Translations under genes and position numbers: made by a program
Assembly (NCBI GenBank): GCA_903828035.1
Contig: CAIKKV010000177.1
Location: 1 to 19,454, forward strand
DNA: 19,454 nucleotides
Source of the DNA: an uncultured bacterium
GTDB taxonomy: Bacteria > Verrucomicrobiota > Kiritimatiellia > CAIKKV01
Reading direction: 5' to 3'
In this document: positions 9,033 through 16,678 of the stretch, one piece after another
Layout of the letters: the number at the start of each line of letters is the position of its first letter
Position numbering within the stretch: the stretch's first letter is position 1
The notes under the pieces: model-generated
Seen by the model: only the letters and a program-made list of their open reading frames with translations
Databases searched by the model: none
What the model was told of the DNA's origin: nothing

Positions 9033-9953
9033 ATGAAACGGCACGTGGCCATCCTTTTGTTCCTGGCGGGCTCGCTGGCCTCCGCGCTTGGCGCCGACGG
9101 AGCCGACGCCGATTTCACCCGCTACAGCGTGATCCTGGACCGCAAGCCGTTCGGCGTTCCGCCCGTGGAGGGGCTCAATCCGGATGGAACGGCGCTGGTC
9201 GCTCCGGATTCCTTTGCCACGTACGTGCGATTGACGGCCCTGATGCAGGAAGAAGGCGGCCAGGTGCGCGTGGGCTTCGTGGACAAGAAGCAGAAGGACA
9301 AGTCCTACATGCTGGCCGTGGGCGAGAAGGCCGACGATTACGAGGTGCTGGAAGCCTCCGTGCCCGGGGAAGTGGCCCGGATCCGCAAGGGGACGGAAGA
9401 GCAGTGGCTGTCCCTGAAGACGCCCGGCGCCGTGACCGCGCCGGCCGGCCGGGCGGCGGCGAAGCCCGGCGTTTCCGCCCGTCCTTCGGTCCGGGTTCCG
9501 GCGATTCCCATGTCCGGAAATCAATCGACCAACATGGCGGCCCGGCGGCAGACCCGGTATGCGGCCATCCGGCGGGCGGAAATTGAGCGCGAGAAGCTGG
9601 CCGAGGACGCCCGCAAGCTGGGCGTGTTCCGCGAGCCGCCGGAAGAAGCGGATGATGATGAGGACGTGATCGTTCCGCCCCCCCCCGCCCAGGCGGTGCA
9701 GGAGGACGAGGAGGCCGACGAAGTGGTGATTCCCGTGATCCAGCCTGAAGCGGATGAAGAGGAGGATGCGGCCGACGAGGACGAGGTGATTCGCGAGGCC
9801 GAGATCCAGCAGCATTTGCAGGATTACCAGAAAGAGCTGATCACGCAGGGGCTGCCGCCGCTGCCGATCCCCCTGACGGCCAAGACGGATGCGGAGTTGG
9901 TGAAGGCAAACGTGTTGCCGCCGCTGCCGGCCGGGTCGGACGACGATGAGTGA
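9033..9953 (+). CDS. Secreted acidic, proline-rich hypothetical protein (possible PilP/GspC-like N-terminal domain)
   Basis: I do not recognise this 306-residue protein. A clear signal peptide covers residues 1-20 or so (MKRHVAILLF, then small residues). Residues about 28-110 form a compact predicted beta domain that opens with YSVILDRKPFG and ends with YMLAVGEKADDYEVLEA. That layout recalls GspC/PilP-type secretion or pilus periplasmic domains, but only weakly. An Ala/Pro linker (about 131-160) and a basic helix (about 170-197) follow. Residues 201-252 are highly acidic and proline-rich, and the C-terminal part contains a short helix. A run of nine C (9678-9686) encodes part of a proline stretch and is a place where slippage or sequencing error could shift the frame. 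No good Shine-Dalgarno precedes the ATG. It is followed closely by queC, probably in the same transcript. Confidence 0.7.
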   Translation: MKRHVAILLFLAGSLASALGADGADADFTRYSVILDRKPFGVPPVEGLNPDGTALVAPDSFATYVRLTALMQEEGGQVRVGFVDKKQKDKSYMLAVGEKADDYEVLEASVPGEVARIRKGTEEQWLSLKTPGAVTAPAGRAAAKPGVSARPSVRVPAIPMSGNQSTNMAARRQTRYAAIRRAEIEREKLAEDARKLGVFREPPEEADDDEDVIVPPPPAQAVQEDEEADEVVIPVIQPEADEEEDAADEDEVIREAEIQQHLQDYQKELITQGLPPLPIPLTAKTDAELVKANVLPPLPAGSDDDE

Positions 9954-9956
9954 TCC

Positions 9957-9962
9957 GGGAGG
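9957..9962 (+). promoter_or_regulatory. Ribosome binding site deciding the queC start
   Basis: GGGAGG lies four bases before the ATG at 9967 and just after the previous gene's stop. It favours this start over the in-frame ATG at 9946, which overlaps the upstream gene by 8 bp and has no comparable site. Confidence 0.6.
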
Positions 9963-9966
9963 CGGC

Positions 9967-10629
9967 ATGAGCGGGGCGGTGGTGTTGCTGTCGGGCGGGC
10001 TGGACTCCTCCGTCCTGCTGCACGAGGTCCGGCGGCGGCGCGGGCCGGCGCCCCTGGTTGCGCTTTCCTTTTTTTACGGCCAGAAGCATGCGCGGGAGCT
10101 GGAGATGGCGGCTGTGCAGGCGAAGCGGGCCGGCGCCGCGCACCGGGTGGTGGACATTTCCTTTTTCAAGGAGCTGACCCGCGGCGGCTCGGCCCTGACG
10201 GACGAATCCATACCCGTGCCGGACTTGGCGGGCCTTTCGGAAGCGCAGCTGCGCCAGCCGCCCACCTATGTGCCCAATCGCAACATGCTGCTGCTGTCGC
10301 TGGCGGCGGCCTTCGCGGAGGCGGCCGGTGCGCCGGATATCTATTACGGGGCGCAGAGGCAGGACCGGTATGGCTACTGGGATTGCACCCCGGATTTCAT
10401 CGAGCGGATCAACGATCTCCTGGCGCTGAACCGGGGAAAGCCCGTTCGCGTGCACGCCCCGTTTGCCGCGTTTTCGAAGGCGGACATCGTGCGCCTGGGC
10501 GTGGAGCTGGACGTGGATTTTTCACTTACCTGGTCCTGCTACCGCGGCGCGCCGCCGGCCTGCGGAACCTGTCCCACCTGCGTGGAGCGGCGCGCGGCCT
10601 TCGAGCAGGCCGGGGTTGACTGCCTGTAA
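9967..10629 (+). CDS. queC: 7-cyano-7-deazaguanine (preQ0) synthase
   Basis: QueC converts 7-carboxy-7-deazaguanine to preQ0 using ATP and ammonia, on the way to queuosine in tRNA, and acts in the cytoplasm. The 220-residue protein has the PP-loop ATP pyrophosphatase motif VVLLSGGLDSSVLL (Ser9-Ser14 region). It also has YVPNRNMLLLSLAAAFAE and YYGAQRQDRYGYWDC, both typical of QueC. The zinc site is formed by four cysteines: C191, C199, C202 and C205 (CYRGAPPACGTCPTC). No other queuosine genes are in the window. An alternative start at 9946 would add seven residues (MSDPGGG). The gene follows the secreted acidic protein by 13 bp and converges on the aminopeptidase gene. Confidence 0.95.
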   Translation: MSGAVVLLSGGLDSSVLLHEVRRRRGPAPLVALSFFYGQKHARELEMAAVQAKRAGAAHRVVDISFFKELTRGGSALTDESIPVPDLAGLSEAQLRQPPTYVPNRNMLLLSLAAAFAEAAGAPDIYYGAQRQDRYGYWDCTPDFIERINDLLALNRGKPVRVHAPFAAFSKADIVRLGVELDVDFSLTWSCYRGAPPACGTCPTCVERRAAFEQAGVDCL

Positions 10630-10657
10630 GGAGCCGGGGCGTCCCGCCGGCATCTCC

Positions 10658-11464
10658 CTACCGGTTATTGAGCAACTCGATCACGCTGGTGGCGTGCGCC
10701 TTGGTCTGTGTTTTGGCGGGCTGGTCGCCGCCCTTGCGAACGCGGGAAACATGGGTGTAGGGGGCTCCGATATCGGGATAGCGGAACGACTTCGGCTTTG
10801 AAACCAGCTTCCGGATGGCCTTCAGGGCCGCCGCGCGGATCAGCTGCTGCGACCGGGCCGGGGAGAGGTGGAGCGCGCCCAGCTTGGCTTTCCGGTAGTC
10901 GTTCTGGTCAAGGTCGTCCAGGCCGTCCGGAAGGGTGCCTTTTTTGACAGAGGCGGTAACGACGCCGGGCGTGAACTCCTCCGCCTCCTTCGTGAACGCC
11001 TCTTCGCCGCAGGCCAGGATGGCGGGAACCCCCAGCTCCATGGCGCACAGGGCGAGCTGGCCGTATTCGCCGACCGAATAGCCGTTGATCGTGATATCAA
11101 TCACGTTGAACCAGCCCGTGTGGGTGATGTGCGAGTAGGGGGTGCCGGCCTTGGCGTGCTGGCCCACCACGCCGAAGCCGTCGAAGGAGTCGTCCAGGCC
11201 GAAGGGGTAGGGCCTGGGGCCCCAGCCGCGGAGGAGCTGCGCGCGGGGGTGCAGCAGTTCGGGGTCGATGCCCCCGGCGCCGTGGGCGTCCGCCACCACG
11301 ATTTCCCGGGCACCGCCGGCGAAGAGGCCGCTGCAGGCGGCGTTGACTTCCTGGGTCAGCAGCCGCTGGCCCTTGTCGTAAAAGCGGCCGGTGGGCAGGA
11401 CCCAGTCGTCATGGTTCAACACCCCCGCCACGCCTTCCATGTCCGTTACCAGCATGATTTTCAT
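10658..11464 (-). CDS. M55-family D-aminopeptidase (DppA type)
   Basis: The 268-residue protein matches the length and layout of B. subtilis DppA, a zinc-dependent decameric peptidase that releases N-terminal D-amino acids from short peptides such as D-Ala-D-Ala. Visible metal and catalytic residues line up with that enzyme: D8 and E10 (TDMEG), H61 (ADAHG), H103 (GQHAK), H115 (ITHTGW) and E133 (SVGEYGQ). There is no signal peptide, so it acts in the cytoplasm, perhaps on recycled cell-wall or imported peptides. No peptide transporter lies next to it. An AAGGA site is eight bases upstream of the ATG. The 179-bp region before the gene contains overlapping inverted repeats that may form a regulatory leader. 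Confidence 0.92.
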   Translation of the reverse strand: MKIMLVTDMEGVAGVLNHDDWVLPTGRFYDKGQRLLTQEVNAACSGLFAGGAREIVVADAHGAGGIDPELLHPRAQLLRGWGPRPYPFGLDDSFDGFGVVGQHAKAGTPYSHITHTGWFNVIDITINGYSVGEYGQLALCAMELGVPAILACGEEAFTKEAEEFTPGVVTASVKKGTLPDGLDDLDQNDYRKAKLGALHLSPARSQQLIRAAALKAIRKLVSKPKSFRYPDIGAPYTHVSRVRKGGDQPAKTQTKAHATSVIELLNNR

Positions 11465-11534
11465 GGAGCAGTTCCTTTTGGCGTATCAAAGCACAGGGGG
11501 GCGCAAATCACAAGAAGGGAGTCACCCTTTTATC

Positions 11535-11621
11535 GCGCGGACGGTACCGCGCTCCCGCAATCAGAACAAAAATCCGAGCATGGCGTCCCGGTGCCGGTGC
11601 GGGAGCGCCACGCCGTGGCGC
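11535..11621. repeat. Three overlapping inverted repeats that cannot all pair at once
   Basis: Three perfect inverted repeats are seen. A is GCGCGG (11535-11540) with CCGCGC (11547-11552). B is GCGCTCCCGCA (11549-11559) with TGCGGGAGCGC (11598-11608). C is GCGCCACG (11605-11612) with CGTGGCGC (11614-11621). B shares four bases with each neighbour, so forming B excludes full A and full C. This is the pattern of alternative RNA structures, though a non-coding repeat element is possible. Confidence 0.6.
11568..11591 (-). terminator. Possible weak rho-independent terminator
   Basis: On the minus strand a five-pair stem (CCGGG with CTCGG, one G-U pair) encloses an eight-base loop and is followed by A and then five T (11572-11568). 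It lies 50-75 bases after the stop of the 136-residue protein and inside the loop of the 11-bp inverted repeat. The short stem makes it uncertain. Confidence 0.3.
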
Positions 11622-11643
11622 GATTCCGTCAGGCCGTCATCGC

Positions 11644-12054
11644 TCAGGGATTCTCTTCCTCCTCCCCGGTCTCCTCGTGCGAGAGGAGCATCCGCTCGTG
11701 TTCGGCTTCGCGCACGCCTTCGAGCGTTTCCCGCTCCGAGATTTCCTGTTCATCCTCGGACAGGCTCGGCTTGACCTGGTGGCCGAGCTCCACGGCCGGC
11801 TCGGCCGGATTGCGCGTGGCCATGACGTCGGAGCGGGCGTCATCGGAGGTCAGCAGGAGCTCCTCGTCCCGCATTTCAAGCCGGGCGCGTTCGCGGTCGT
11901 TTTCGGTCACCTTGTGGGGGGGGCGGCCTTCGATCACGGCGATTTCACGGGCGCGCTGCTCCAGCATGTCGGCCGTCAAGGTGCCGGCCTCGTCGCCGCG
12001 CCACTCGATCCGGGCATCCGAGGGCCTGTCCTCGGCGCGTATCTGTCTTTTCAT
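11644..12054 (-). CDS. Short acidic hypothetical protein
   Basis: A 136-residue protein with very many Glu, Arg and Asp residues and no signal peptide or membrane segment. I choose the ATG at 12054 because AAAAGGAG lies seven bases upstream. The frame continues 16 codons further to an ATG at 12102 that has no such site. The segment QRAREIAVIEGRPPHKVTEN (residues about 33-52) is faintly like the helical DUF2934 motif, but I would not assign it. The C-terminal half is a charged predicted helix ending in a Glu-rich tail (GEEEENP). A run of eight C on the coding strand (11916-11923) lies in the RPP codons. It stands alone between the acyl-CoA ligase operon and the aminopeptidase. Function unknown. 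Confidence 0.65.
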   Translation of the reverse strand: MKRQIRAEDRPSDARIEWRGDEAGTLTADMLEQRAREIAVIEGRPPHKVTENDRERARLEMRDEELLLTSDDARSDVMATRNPAEPAVELGHQVKPSLSEDEQEISERETLEGVREAEHERMLLSHEETGEEEENP

Positions 12055-12061
12055 GGCTGCA

Positions 12062-12069
12062 CTCCTTTT
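12062..12069 (-). promoter_or_regulatory. Ribosome binding site of the short acidic protein
   Basis: The minus strand reads AAAAGGAG, seven bases before the ATG at 12054. It decides this start over the in-frame ATG at 12102. Confidence 0.6.
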
Positions 12070-12109
12070 GACATCAGAGTAGCCGGTGGCGGGAGGCCTC
12101 ATAATCAGG

Positions 12110-12131
12110 CGAACGCTCGAAACGGCGTTCG
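12110..12131 (-). terminator. Inverted repeat, possible terminator of the acyl-CoA ligase operon
   Basis: CGAACGC (12110-12116) pairs with GCGTTCG (12125-12131) around an eight-base loop. It begins 30 bases after the stop of the last operon gene. No T-run follows on the minus strand, so it may be a Rho-assisted end or only a stabilising hairpin. Confidence 0.35.
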
Positions 12132-12160
12132 AAAGTCCTCACCCCGCGCGGACGGGCCGG

Positions 12161-13813
12161 TCAGGCATCGGGCCAGAGGAGGGCCGCCTCGTCGCGCAGC
12201 TTGTACTTCTGGATCTTGCCGCTGGCGGTCTGGGGGTAGGCCTGGATAAAGGTGATGTATTTGGGGATCTTGTACCAGGCGATCCGGTTGCGGCAGAAGT
12301 CCCGGACATCGGTGTCCGTCATCGTCGCGTCCGGCTTCAGGATGATAAACGCGCCCGGCTGCTCGCCGTATTTCTTGCTCGGGACGCCCACCACCTGGAC
12401 GTCCTGGACGCCCGGCATGTGATGGATGAAATCCTCGATCTCCTTGGGGAAGATGTTCTCGCCGCCGCGGATGATCATGTCCTTGATCCGGCCCGTGATG
12501 GCGAAGTAGCCCTGGTCGTCCTCCACGCCCACGTCCCCGGAATGGAGCCAGCCGTCCTTGTCGATGGCCAGCGCCGTGTCCTCGGGCTGTTTGTAGTAGC
12601 CCTTCATGACGCTGTAGCCGCGGCAGCAGACCTCGCCCGGCTCGTTCGCCGCGCACCGCTCGCCCGTATCGGGGTTGAAGATGGCCACCTCGATGCCCGG
12701 CATCGCCCGGCCCACGGTGGAGCATTTCCGGTTCAGGTCGGGCTCGTTGTACACCGTCTGCGTCATGACGGGCGAGTTTTCCGTGAGGCCGTAGCAGATC
12801 GTGACCTCGCCCATGTGGAGGATGTCCACGCACTGCCGCATGCTTTTCACCGGACACGGCGAGCCCGCCATGATGCCGGTGCGGAGGGTGGAGAAGTTGA
12901 ACTTGTCGCGCAGCGGGTGCTCCAGGATGGCGATGAACATGGTCGGCACGCCGTACAGGCCCGTACACCGCTCCTTCTCCACGGCCGCCATCGCCGCCAC
13001 GGGCTCGTATTTTTCCAGGATGACCATCGTGGCCCCGTGGTTCACGCAGGCCATGACGCCCAGCACGCAGCCGAAGCAGTGGAACAGCGGCACGGGGATG
13101 CAGACCCGGTCGGCTCCCGACAGGTTCTGGTTCTTCCCGATCCACCAGCCGTTTGTCCCGATATTGATATGCGTCAGCATGACGCCCTTCGGGAACCCGG
13201 TCGTGCCCGACGTGTACTGCATGTTGACCACGTCGGAGGGCTTCAGCTGCGCCTGGCGGGCCCGGTAGGCCTCGTCGCTGACCGTGGCCGCGAGCGCCAT
13301 CAGCTCGGGCATCGAGTAAAAGCCGCGGTGCTTTTCGGGGCCGAGGAAAAAGAGCCGGCGCAGGCGGGGGTAGGCGGCCGGCCGGAGCCGCTCGCGCGGG
13401 AGCGTCCGGAGCTCGGGCACCAGCTCGTAGACGGAGGAGAGGAAGTCGTTGTCGCGCAGGCGGTCGATGATGAACAGGTTTTCCGCGTCCGACTGCCGCA
13501 GCACGTAGTCCAGCTCGCTGGTGCGGTAGTTCGTGTTGATGGTCAGCAGGATGGCGCCGATGCGGGCCGTGGCGAACTGGAGGGCCACCCAGTGCGGCAC
13601 GTTGCTGGCCCAGACGGCCACCTTCTCGTCCTTCTGCACGCCCAGGGCCATCAGGCCTTTCGCGATGCGGTTGACCTGGTCGTCGAACTGCCGCCAGGTC
13701 AGCCGGTAGCCGCGGTCGGCGTAGACCACGGCGTCGTTGTCGGGGGTGAGGGACACGGTCCGGTCGAGGATCTGGCCCAGCGTCAGTTCCTGGGTGGGGG
13801 CTTCGGGTGTCAT
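12161..13813 (-). CDS. AMP-forming acyl-CoA synthetase (FadD-like)
   Basis: It activates a carboxylic acid with ATP to acyl-AMP and then acyl-CoA in the cytoplasm. At 550 residues it has the family's normal length. The ATP phosphate loop YTSGTTGFPKG is at 200-210. The adenylate motif CYGLTENSPV and the hinge/motif segment GWLHSGDVG follow. Next come GRIKDMIIRGGENIFPKEIE and the catalytic lysine K533 in TASGKIQK. It resembles medium- or long-chain acyl-CoA ligases more than acetyl-CoA synthetase, but chain length cannot be read with confidence. It is the last gene of the 2-oxoacid oxidoreductase operon, 19 bp after the first XRE-cupin gene. An AGGAG lies about ten bases before the ATG. Confidence 0.93.
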   Translation of the reverse strand: MTPEAPTQELTLGQILDRTVSLTPDNDAVVYADRGYRLTWRQFDDQVNRIAKGLMALGVQKDEKVAVWASNVPHWVALQFATARIGAILLTINTNYRTSELDYVLRQSDAENLFIIDRLRDNDFLSSVYELVPELRTLPRERLRPAAYPRLRRLFFLGPEKHRGFYSMPELMALAATVSDEAYRARQAQLKPSDVVNMQYTSGTTGFPKGVMLTHINIGTNGWWIGKNQNLSGADRVCIPVPLFHCFGCVLGVMACVNHGATMVILEKYEPVAAMAAVEKERCTGLYGVPTMFIAILEHPLRDKFNFSTLRTGIMAGSPCPVKSMRQCVDILHMGEVTICYGLTENSPVMTQTVYNEPDLNRKCSTVGRAMPGIEVAIFNPDTGERCAANEPGEVCCRGYSVMKGYYKQPEDTALAIDKDGWLHSGDVGVEDDQGYFAITGRIKDMIIRGGENIFPKEIEDFIHHMPGVQDVQVVGVPSKKYGEQPGAFIILKPDATMTDTDVRDFCRNRIAWYKIPKYITFIQAYPQTASGKIQKYKLRDEAALLWPDA

Positions 13814-13832
13814 GGGTCGCCGTCTCCTGGTC

Positions 13833-14396
13833 TTAGAACGGGGCGAATATCACGGCGTAGAGCTCCGCCTTGCCGGGCGCCACGGCGCTCACGTCATGCG
13901 GCACGATCGAGTTGTAGTAGATGGAGTCGCCGGCTTCCAGCAGATGCGTCTTGCTTCCGTAGGTGACCTGCAGGCGGCCGGAGAGGCACACGAGGAACTC
14001 CTCGCCCTCGTGCGAGGAGGGGGGCGACTTGACGCCCGGTTCGATCACCACGAAAAACGGCTCCATGTGGCGGTCCGTCTTGCCCTTGCCGAGCGAGTAG
14101 TAGTGGTAGGCCAGCTGGTCGGCCACGCCCTTGTGGGCCGCCGCCTCCTTGCGCCGCTCGGCCTGCCGCACAATGAGCGGGTCTTCGCGGTACTGGTCGT
14201 CCATGAACGTGCCGAGGCGCTGGCCGAGGGCGCGGGCGATGTGCGTCAGGGTGCCGATGGCGGGGTAGACCTCGCCCTTCTCGATGGCGGCGACCAGGGC
14301 GACGTCGATCCGGGCCTGCGTGGCGAGATCGGCGGGCGACAGGGAGAGGCGCTCGCGGTAGGTCCGGATGCGCTCCCCGATGGAGACCTGATTCAT
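13833..14396 (-). CDS. XRE-family regulator with C-terminal cupin domain (1)
   Basis: The 187-residue protein has an N-terminal helix-turn-helix (about 6-62) and a C-terminal cupin (about 110-185). The cupin residues H129, E133 and H167 could bind a metal or ligand, but the classic H-x-H pair is missing. Proteins of this layout are usually one-component repressors or activators that sense a small molecule. Its start overlaps the stop of the upstream ligase (ATGA, 14393-14396), so it is translated with it, and AAAGGA lies seven bases upstream. It is clearly homologous to the second XRE-cupin of this operon: both share a YHY-x-SLG segment, R-x-MEPF, and AGDSIY. I infer it regulates the operon or the adjacent ligase. 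The ligand is unknown. Confidence 0.92.
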   Translation of the reverse strand: MNQVSIGERIRTYRERLSLSPADLATQARIDVALVAAIEKGEVYPAIGTLTHIARALGQRLGTFMDDQYREDPLIVRQAERRKEAAAHKGVADQLAYHYYSLGKGKTDRHMEPFFVVIEPGVKSPPSSHEGEEFLVCLSGRLQVTYGSKTHLLEAGDSIYYNSIVPHDVSAVAPGKAELYAVIFAPF

Positions 14397-16093
14397 GCGG
14401 GGTCCTTTCCCGGGGCGGCGTGATGCCGGCTGCGGTCATCGTCCCGGATGGCCACGCGCCGGATCTTGCCGCTGATGGTCTTCGGCAGCTCTTTCACAAA
14501 CTCGATGACGCGGGGATACTTGTACGGCGCCGTCACCGTCTTGACATGTTCCTGCAGGAGGTTCTTCAGGGCGTCGGTGGGCTCGTGCCCCCGGGCCAGC
14601 ACGATGGTGGCCTTGACGATCGCGCCGCGCTCCTTGTCGGGCACGCCCGTCACGGCGCACTCCAGCACGGCCGGATGCTCCTGCAGGGCGCTTTCCACCT
14701 CGAACGGGCCGATCCGGTAGCCGGAGCTCTTGATCACGTCGTCGGACCGGCCCACGAACCAGTAGTAGCCGTCCTCGTCGCGCCAGGCCATGTCGCCGGT
14801 GTAGTAGATGCCGTCGCGCCAGACCTTGTGCGTGAGGCCGGGGTCCTGGTAGTACCCGCCGAAGAGGCCGATCGGCCGCCGCGCCTGCGTGCGCACCACG
14901 ATCTGCCCTTCCTGGCCCACTTCGCAGGGCTTGCCGTGCTCGTCGAGCAGGTCCACATCGTACCCCGGGGACGGCCGGCCCATGGAGCCGGGCTTCGGCG
15001 TCATCCACGGATAGGTGCCGAGCGTGACGGTCATCTCGGTCTGCCCGTACCCTTCGCGCAGGCTCAGGCCCGTGGCCGCCTTGAACTGCTCGAACACCTC
15101 GGGGTTCAGCGGCTCGCCCGCCACCGTGCAGTGCTTGAGGTGCGACCAGTCGAAGGCCTTCAGGTCCTCCTTGATGAAATACCGGTACATGGTGGGCGGC
15201 GCGCAGAAGGTCGTGACCCGGTGCCGCGTGATGACCTGGAGCACATGCCGGGCGACGAACTTGTCCATGTCGTAGACCATGACCGCGCTGCCCGCGATCC
15301 ACTGGCCGTAGAGCTTGCCCCAGGAGGCCTTGGCCCAGCCCGTGTCCGCGATGGTGAAATGCAGGCCGCCCGTGCGGCAGTCCTGCCAGTAGCGCGCGGT
15401 CAGGATGTGGCCGAGGGGGTAGAAGAAGTTATGCTGCACCATCTTGGGCATGCCGGTGGTGCCGGAGGTGAAGTAGAGCAGCATGATGTCCCGCTCCGAG
15501 TCGATGGCGTCGGCGCCCGCCGGCCGCCCGAACGTGTCGGAGGCGGCGGCGAGGCCCGCCTTGAAGTCCAGCCAGCCCGGACGGGGCTCGCCCACGCCGG
15601 CGAGACGGGCCACCGGGTTTTCGGCCACGGCCTCGTCGATGGCGGCGCCGATGGCGTGCTCGTTGACCGAGACGATCATTTTGACATGGGCGGCCTTGAT
15701 CCGGTAGGCCAGGTCCTTTTTCGTCAGCATGTGCGTGGCCGGGATCGCCACGGCGCCGAGCTTGTGCAGGCCGATCACCGCGAACCAGTACTCGTAGCGC
15801 CGCTTCAGGATGAGCATCACGGCGTCGCCCCGCCGGATGCCCAGGGAGCGGAACCAGTTGGCCGCGCGGGCGCTCTGGCGGCTGATGTCGGCCATGGTGA
15901 AGTCGGCCTGCGCGCCGGCGTCGTTGCACCAGCAGAGCGCGCGGCCGGCCGGATCGCGGGCCGCCAGGGCGTCGACCACGTCGAACCCGAAGTTGAAGGC
16001 GGCGGGCAGGTTCACCCGGTAGTGGGCGGCGAACTCCTCGTACGAGGCGAAGTCGGCGCGGGGCAGCAGGGTGTCCAGCAGGTTGCAGTTCAT
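14393..16093 (-). CDS. AMP-forming acyl-CoA synthetase, medium-chain (MACS/ACSM-like)
   Basis: The 566-residue enzyme belongs to the acyl-adenylate superfamily and looks closer to the medium-chain/aryl acid (ACSM) branch. It has the early FNFGFDVVD segment typical of that branch, the phosphate loop FTSGTTGMPK at 208-217, and EGYGQTEMTVT. It then has GIYYTGDMAWRDEDGYYWFVGRSDDVIKSSGYRIGP-type hinge sequence (the part from IYYTGD to SGYRIGP) and the catalytic lysine K543 in ISGKIRR. Likely substrates are short branched, medium-chain or aromatic acids, which is inference. Both ends overlap neighbours by 4 bp (16090-16093 and 14393-14396), so it is translated as a unit with the two XRE-cupin regulators. 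Confidence 0.93.
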   Translation of the reverse strand: MNCNLLDTLLPRADFASYEEFAAHYRVNLPAAFNFGFDVVDALAARDPAGRALCWCNDAGAQADFTMADISRQSARAANWFRSLGIRRGDAVMLILKRRYEYWFAVIGLHKLGAVAIPATHMLTKKDLAYRIKAAHVKMIVSVNEHAIGAAIDEAVAENPVARLAGVGEPRPGWLDFKAGLAAASDTFGRPAGADAIDSERDIMLLYFTSGTTGMPKMVQHNFFYPLGHILTARYWQDCRTGGLHFTIADTGWAKASWGKLYGQWIAGSAVMVYDMDKFVARHVLQVITRHRVTTFCAPPTMYRYFIKEDLKAFDWSHLKHCTVAGEPLNPEVFEQFKAATGLSLREGYGQTEMTVTLGTYPWMTPKPGSMGRPSPGYDVDLLDEHGKPCEVGQEGQIVVRTQARRPIGLFGGYYQDPGLTHKVWRDGIYYTGDMAWRDEDGYYWFVGRSDDVIKSSGYRIGPFEVESALQEHPAVLECAVTGVPDKERGAIVKATIVLARGHEPTDALKNLLQEHVKTVTAPYKYPRVIEFVKELPKTISGKIRRVAIRDDDRSRHHAAPGKDPA

Positions 16094-16665
16094 GGCACCG
16101 GGGGGTGTTGCGGGGTCGTGATGACGGCGAGGAAGCGCGCGGGCTTTCCGCCCAGGGCCGCCATGCCGTGGGGGAGGGCCGAGTCGAAGTAGATGCTGTC
16201 GCCGGCCTTCAGGGTCACGGCGTTTCCGGCGATCACCAGCTTCAGGCGGCCTTTCAGGACCAGGGTGAACTCCTGGCCGGGGTGGGCGTTCTGCTCCAGC
16301 TCCGCCCCGGGCTTGGGCTGGACCGTGACCAGGAACGGCTCCATGACGCGGCGGGCGAAGCCGGCGCCGAGGCTTTCATAGTGGTAGGCCCGCCGGCGCT
16401 CGACGGACGGGCCCGCTCCGCGGCGGGTGACGGAAAACGCGTGGGCGTGGGCGTCGCCCCCGGTCAGGATGGCGGCGGCGTCGACCTTGAAGAGGGCGGC
16501 GAGCTGCGAGATGACGCCGAGCGGCGCATCGGCTTCGCCGGTCTCGTAGCGGGCGTACGCCCCGGGCGCGGCGCCCACCGCTCCGGCCGCCCGGGCGAGC
16601 GGCAGGCCCGCCGCCTCGCGCAGCCCCTTGATCCGCAGGGCGATCTGTTGCCGCTGGTTTTTCAT
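16090..16665 (-). CDS. XRE-family regulator with C-terminal cupin domain (2)
   Basis: The 191-residue protein has a helix-turn-helix (about 8-66) with an Ala-rich recognition region, and a cupin domain (about 108-185). Possible ligand residues are H128, E132 and H166, again without the usual H-x-H. It has the same architecture and shared motifs as the other XRE-cupin (YHYESLG, R-x-MEPF, KAGDSIYF), so the two are paralogues. It follows the fused beta-gamma subunit after a 13-bp gap that holds a GGAGAGG-type site, and its stop overlaps the next ligase start. I infer it senses a metabolite of the acyl-CoA/2-oxoacid pathway and controls this operon. Activator or repressor is not known. Confidence 0.92.
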   Translation of the reverse strand: MKNQRQQIALRIKGLREAAGLPLARAAGAVGAAPGAYARYETGEADAPLGVISQLAALFKVDAAAILTGGDAHAHAFSVTRRGAGPSVERRRAYHYESLGAGFARRVMEPFLVTVQPKPGAELEQNAHPGQEFTLVLKGRLKLVIAGNAVTLKAGDSIYFDSALPHGMAALGGKPARFLAVITTPQHPPVP

Positions 16666-16678
16666 GCGCCTCTCCGCG

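Larger units (their letters stand above)
11465..11643 (-). promoter_or_regulatory. Leader/intergenic region of the M55 aminopeptidase, rich in inverted repeats
   Basis: This is a 179-bp non-coding stretch between the stop of the 136-residue protein and the aminopeptidase start. It holds at least five possible hairpins, described in the repeat and terminator entries. A further one is AAGGG (11515-11519) with CCCTT (11525-11529). I could not place a convincing promoter. The region either carries the upstream gene's terminator, a regulated leader for the aminopeptidase, or both. Confidence 0.4.

Noticed and set aside
10633..10651. Inverted repeat GCCGG/CCGGC between queC and the aminopeptidase, considered as a terminator
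   Set aside because: The stem is only five pairs with a large loop, and no T-run follows on either strand.
12068..12073. Perfect TTGACA -35 box on the plus strand
   Set aside because: There is no -10 at a suitable distance and no plus-strand gene downstream. It overlaps the minus-strand ribosome binding site region.
12086..13966. Long plus-strand open frame (626 codons)
   Set aside because: It is antisense to the FadD-like ligase and has no recognisable motifs.
14420..16192. Long plus-strand open frame (590 codons)
   Set aside because: It is antisense to the MACS-like ligase, with a Gly/Ala/Val/His-rich translation typical of shadows.
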